From Planctomycetaceae bacterium (GTDB lineage: Bacteria; Planctomycetota; Planctomycetia; Pirellulales; Thermoguttaceae), in contig JAITAZ010000040.1 of NCBI GenBank assembly GCA_031283825.1, positions 1-6,474 on the forward strand: DNA of 6,474 nt, written 5' to 3'. The notes beneath the pieces are model-generated. The model ran no database searches and had not been told where the DNA came from. It saw only the letters and a program-made list of their open reading frames with translations. Made by a program: the position numbers and the translations under genes. Positions 4,201-6,474 of the stretch are shown here, in pieces. Numbering within the stretch: the first letter of the stretch is position 1; each line of letters opens with the position of its first letter.

Positions 4201-6192
4201 ATGTGCGGAATTTGCGGTGCTGTTTGGTCTGAATTTGGCAAGCCGATTGAATTGTCGTCTCTTGACGCGATGACGGATATTCTTACTCATCGTGGTCCGA
4301 ATGATCGCGGTACTTATCTTAGTTGCGGAGTAGCGTTGGGACATCGGCGGCTTTCGATTCTTGACTTAACTCAATCTGGACATCAACCGATGCACAACGG
4401 AAGCGAGACTATATATATTGTTTTCAACGGCGAAATCTACAACTTTGAATCGTTACGGCGCGATCTTATTTTAAGCGGTTATAAATTTAAAAGCGAAACG
4501 GACACGGAGGTTATCATTTATCTTTACGAGCGGTACGGCGAAAATTTCTTGACTTATCTCAATGGTATGTTTGCTATTGCGATTTGGGATATTCCGAAGC
4601 GTCGTCTTATTCTTGCGCGAGACCGGTTGGGCAAAAAGCCGTTATTCTATGCAAGCGAGCCTAATTCTGATTCGGTATTTGATTCAGATTTGTCGAGTGA
4701 ATCGAAGTTAGGTTTTGGTAGATATGGTTCAAAATATGAAAAGAGTTTACGCGGTATTCGCAGACTAATTTTTGCCAGCGAGTTAAAAAGTATTTTAACC
4801 AATCCCGACGTTTCGCGGGAGATTGATCCGTATTCGCTTGACGATTATTTAACTTATCAATATGTTCCGCATCCGTACACGATATTTCGCGGCGTGTTTA
4901 AGTTGCCTCCGGCGCATTATGCGGTTTGGCAGGACGGTGATTTTTGTGTCAAGCGTTATTGGCAACCGGATTGGAATTATGAAGATAAAAATTATTCGTT
5001 TGAAGAGTGGAAGGAACAATTGCGGGAGCTTGTTATTGATGCGGTTCGGATTCGTATGAGGAGTGATGTTCCGATTGGCGCGTTTTTATCCGGCGGGATT
5101 GATTCATCGATTACGGCGGGAGTTATGCAGAATATAAGTTCGCAACCGATTCATACGTTTAATATTGGGTTTGAGCAGAAGGAGTATGACGAATCTCCGT
5201 TTGCGAGTCAGCTTGCGGCGAAGTTTGGGACGGTTCATCATCAATTTAGGGTTACGCCGGACATTGACGATTTGTTGCCGAGATTGATTTGGCATTATGA
5301 CGAGCCGTTTGCGGATTCAAGCGCGATTCCGACGATGTTACTTTGCGAGATGACAAAAAAAAACGTAACGGTTGCGCTTTCAGGCGATGGGGGCGATGAG
5401 ATGTTTGCGGGATATGATCGTTATCGTGCGGTTAGGTATGGTAATATTTGCGGGGTGTTACCGTTATTTTTTCGTCGTTTTTTGGCGGAAGTGATTCAGC
5501 CGTTGATTCCGAATTCGACTCGTCAGCGTTCGATATTTCGTCGGAGTAAGAGATTTTTGGAGACTTTAGCGATGACTTCGCTTGAGCGGTATTTGCAGTG
5601 GATAGCGATATTTAATCGTAGCCGTCGAGAACGGTTGTATTCGCGTGAATTTTCCGAGAGAATTTTGGGATATAATTCGTTGGAGTTTTTGCGTTGTGCG
5701 GAGTTGAATTGTATGGAGCGGGATTATTGTAGTAGGATAAGTTTTGTTGACATGCAAACTTATTTGCCGTGTGATATTTTGACGAAGGTGGATATTGCGT
5801 CGATGTCGAGTAGTCTTGAGTGTAGGTCTCCGTTGTTGGATTATAGGGTTGCGGAGTTAGCGGTTCGGATACCGTTGAAGTATAAGATTGTTGGAGGTTA
5901 TGGCAAGTATATTTTGCGAAATGTTTTTAGTGATTTATTGCCGACCAACATAGAGCGCCGAAGAAAAATGGGCTTTGGCGTTCCGATAGATCATTGGTTT
6001 CGCAACGAGTTAAAGTCGAGGGTTCGTGATGTTTTATTGGATCAAAAAACTATTGAGCGAGGTTTTTTCAAAAAGGAATACATTCAGCAAATTTTAAACG
6101 AACATTTTAGCAATCAATTTGATCATGCGTATAGAATTTGGAGTTTATTCGTATTAGAACTCTGGATGAGAAACATACAAATCTCAAGTTAG
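4201..6192 (+). CDS. asnB: Asparagine synthetase, glutamine-hydrolysing (AsnB type)
   Basis: The enzyme makes asparagine from aspartate, ATP and glutamine in the cytoplasm. The 663-aa product starts MCGICG, so Cys2 becomes the N-terminal nucleophile of the class II glutaminase after Met removal; this fixes the ATG. Glutaminase landmarks are HRGPND (30-35), GHRRLSILDL (47-56), NGEIYN (76-81) and ETDTE (99-103). The synthetase domain has the PP-loop LSGGIDSS (296-303), DEPFADSSAIPT (367-378), LSGDGGDE (393-400), the YLPCDILTKVDIASMSSSLE segment (521-540), SPLLD (543-547) and KMGFGVPIDHWFR (589-601). All key motifs are intact. Between KPLFYA and RLIFASELK about 35 extra residues (152-187) are inserted. 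There is no Shine-Dalgarno site; an A-rich TTTAAAAAA precedes the ATG. Relatives of this size sometimes sit in surface-polysaccharide loci as sugar amidotransferases, which cannot be excluded, but no glycan genes are next to it here. Confidence 0.93.
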   Translation: MCGICGAVWSEFGKPIELSSLDAMTDILTHRGPNDRGTYLSCGVALGHRRLSILDLTQSGHQPMHNGSETIYIVFNGEIYNFESLRRDLILSGYKFKSETDTEVIIYLYERYGENFLTYLNGMFAIAIWDIPKRRLILARDRLGKKPLFYASEPNSDSVFDSDLSSESKLGFGRYGSKYEKSLRGIRRLIFASELKSILTNPDVSREIDPYSLDDYLTYQYVPHPYTIFRGVFKLPPAHYAVWQDGDFCVKRYWQPDWNYEDKNYSFEEWKEQLRELVIDAVRIRMRSDVPIGAFLSGGIDSSITAGVMQNISSQPIHTFNIGFEQKEYDESPFASQLAAKFGTVHHQFRVTPDIDDLLPRLIWHYDEPFADSSAIPTMLLCEMTKKNVTVALSGDGGDEMFAGYDRYRAVRYGNICGVLPLFFRRFLAEVIQPLIPNSTRQRSIFRRSKRFLETLAMTSLERYLQWIAIFNRSRRERLYSREFSERILGYNSLEFLRCAELNCMERDYCSRISFVDMQTYLPCDILTKVDIASMSSSLECRSPLLDYRVAELAVRIPLKYKIVGGYGKYILRNVFSDLLPTNIERRRKMGFGVPIDHWFRNELKSRVRDVLLDQKTIERGFFKKEYIQQILNEHFSNQFDHAYRIWSLFVLELWMRNIQISS

Positions 6193-6212
6193 CGTTTGAC
6201 AATAAAATCGGA

Positions 6213-6260
6213 TTGTCTTACTCTAAACGGGCAATCAGCAATAGCGTAAGACAACGCCCG
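6213..6260 (+). other. Possible H-type pseudoknot just after asnB
   Basis: TTGTCTTAC (6213-6221) can pair with GTAAGACAA (6246-6254), 9 bp. CGGGC (6228-6232), inside that loop, can pair with GCCCG (6256-6260), just outside the stem. The two helices interleave, which is pseudoknot topology. The site begins about 20 bp after the asnB stop, so it could protect the mRNA end or be part of a repeat or small RNA. Confidence 0.4.
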
Positions 6261-6363
6261 ACGTAAAAATTGTCTAGAAAAATCAAGCCCTGAAATGACA
6301 CAAGACGTTTTGTGAAAATTGCTGTTGTCCTTACTGGGCTTAGGAAATTTTTATCGGGGGGGA

Positions 6364-6391
6364 TTGATGTAAGGAATTGAAATGATAGAAT
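6364..6391 (+). promoter_or_regulatory. Candidate promoter for a gene beyond the window
   Basis: TTGATG (6364-6369) and TAGAAT (6386-6391) are separated by 16 nt. TG at 6383-6384 forms an extended -10 (TGATAGAAT). Transcription would start near 6398 and run off the window. Confidence 0.4.
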
Positions 6392-6474
6392 GTCTCGCTC
6401 TTGTTTTTTAAGCGGGCAAAATCTTGTATCGTTTTTCTTTCAACCGAGTTTGTTTTACGTTTAATGGTCAAAAT

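Larger units (their letters stand above)
6193..6474. other. 3' flank of asnB, no complete gene
   Basis: Non-coding as far as can be seen. It contains a possible pseudoknot (6213-6260), a weak inverted repeat (AAGCCC 6285-6290 with GGGCTT 6336-6341), a run of seven G (6356-6362) and a candidate promoter. An ATG at 6464 begins a frame that leaves the window after three codons and has no ribosome binding site, so I do not call it. Confidence 0.55.

Noticed and set aside
4105..4344. Minus-strand 79-codon frame over the asnB start
   Set aside because: It overlaps the well-supported asnB N-terminus in antisense and has no recognisable motif.
6285..6355. AAGCCC...GGGCTT followed by a short T run as an intrinsic terminator for asnB
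   Set aside because: The arms are only 6 bp and 45 nt apart, and the T run begins several bases after the stem, so it is too weak to call.
6464..6474. ATG near the window end as the start of a next gene
   Set aside because: Only three codons are visible and no Shine-Dalgarno site precedes it.

Overview
The window looks like a chromosomal piece of an AT-rich bacterium, most likely a planctomycete. The main clue is the secreted HEAT-repeat protein at 1553-2794: its N-terminal block (an LKMAEWCRRNNL-like motif, an LGY...GTWIT motif, a GWRT motif) and its C-terminal LTGMNF...AWKRWL motif match a layout I associate with Planctomycetota. That lineage call is recalled family knowledge plus inference; nothing here was searched. 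The other recognisable genes (aat, tRNA-His, asnB) are widespread and do not decide lineage.

Layout. Positions 1-123 hold the right-hand end of a palindrome-rich repeat element that is cut off by the window edge. Twelve bases later, on the minus strand, lies aat (leucyl/phenylalanyl-tRNA-protein transferase, N-degron pathway). Divergent from it is a tRNA-His(GTG) with a very good promoter. The 180-bp space between them carries the aat promoter, which has a perfect 16-bp palindrome over its spacer, and a second palindrome in the aat leader. A complete MITE-like copy of the same repeat element follows (about 1261-1491), with 20-bp terminal inverted repeats, internal hairpins and about three 19-bp tandem units. 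Then comes the secreted HEAT-repeat gene with a strong Shine-Dalgarno site. After it is a second, unrelated structured element (2856-2996) built of 9-bp units in inverted arrangement around a 13-bp hairpin. Next, on the minus strand, is a gene for an extremely acidic protein whose 129-residue tail is 114 Asp/Glu with eight Trp. A 530-bp AT-rich gap leads to a full-length asnB-type asparagine synthetase (663 aa) with an unusual insertion of about 35 residues. Its 3' flank has a possible pseudoknot and a candidate promoter for a gene beyond the window.

The genes do not form an obvious operon or pathway: aat acts in protein turnover, tRNA-His in translation, asnB in amino acid synthesis or surface glycan amidation, and the other two have no assigned function. 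I see no CRISPR array, phage module, toxin-antitoxin pair or defence system. The parts most worth following up are the two structured repeat families, the acidic Trp-spaced protein and the operator-like palindromes at aat.
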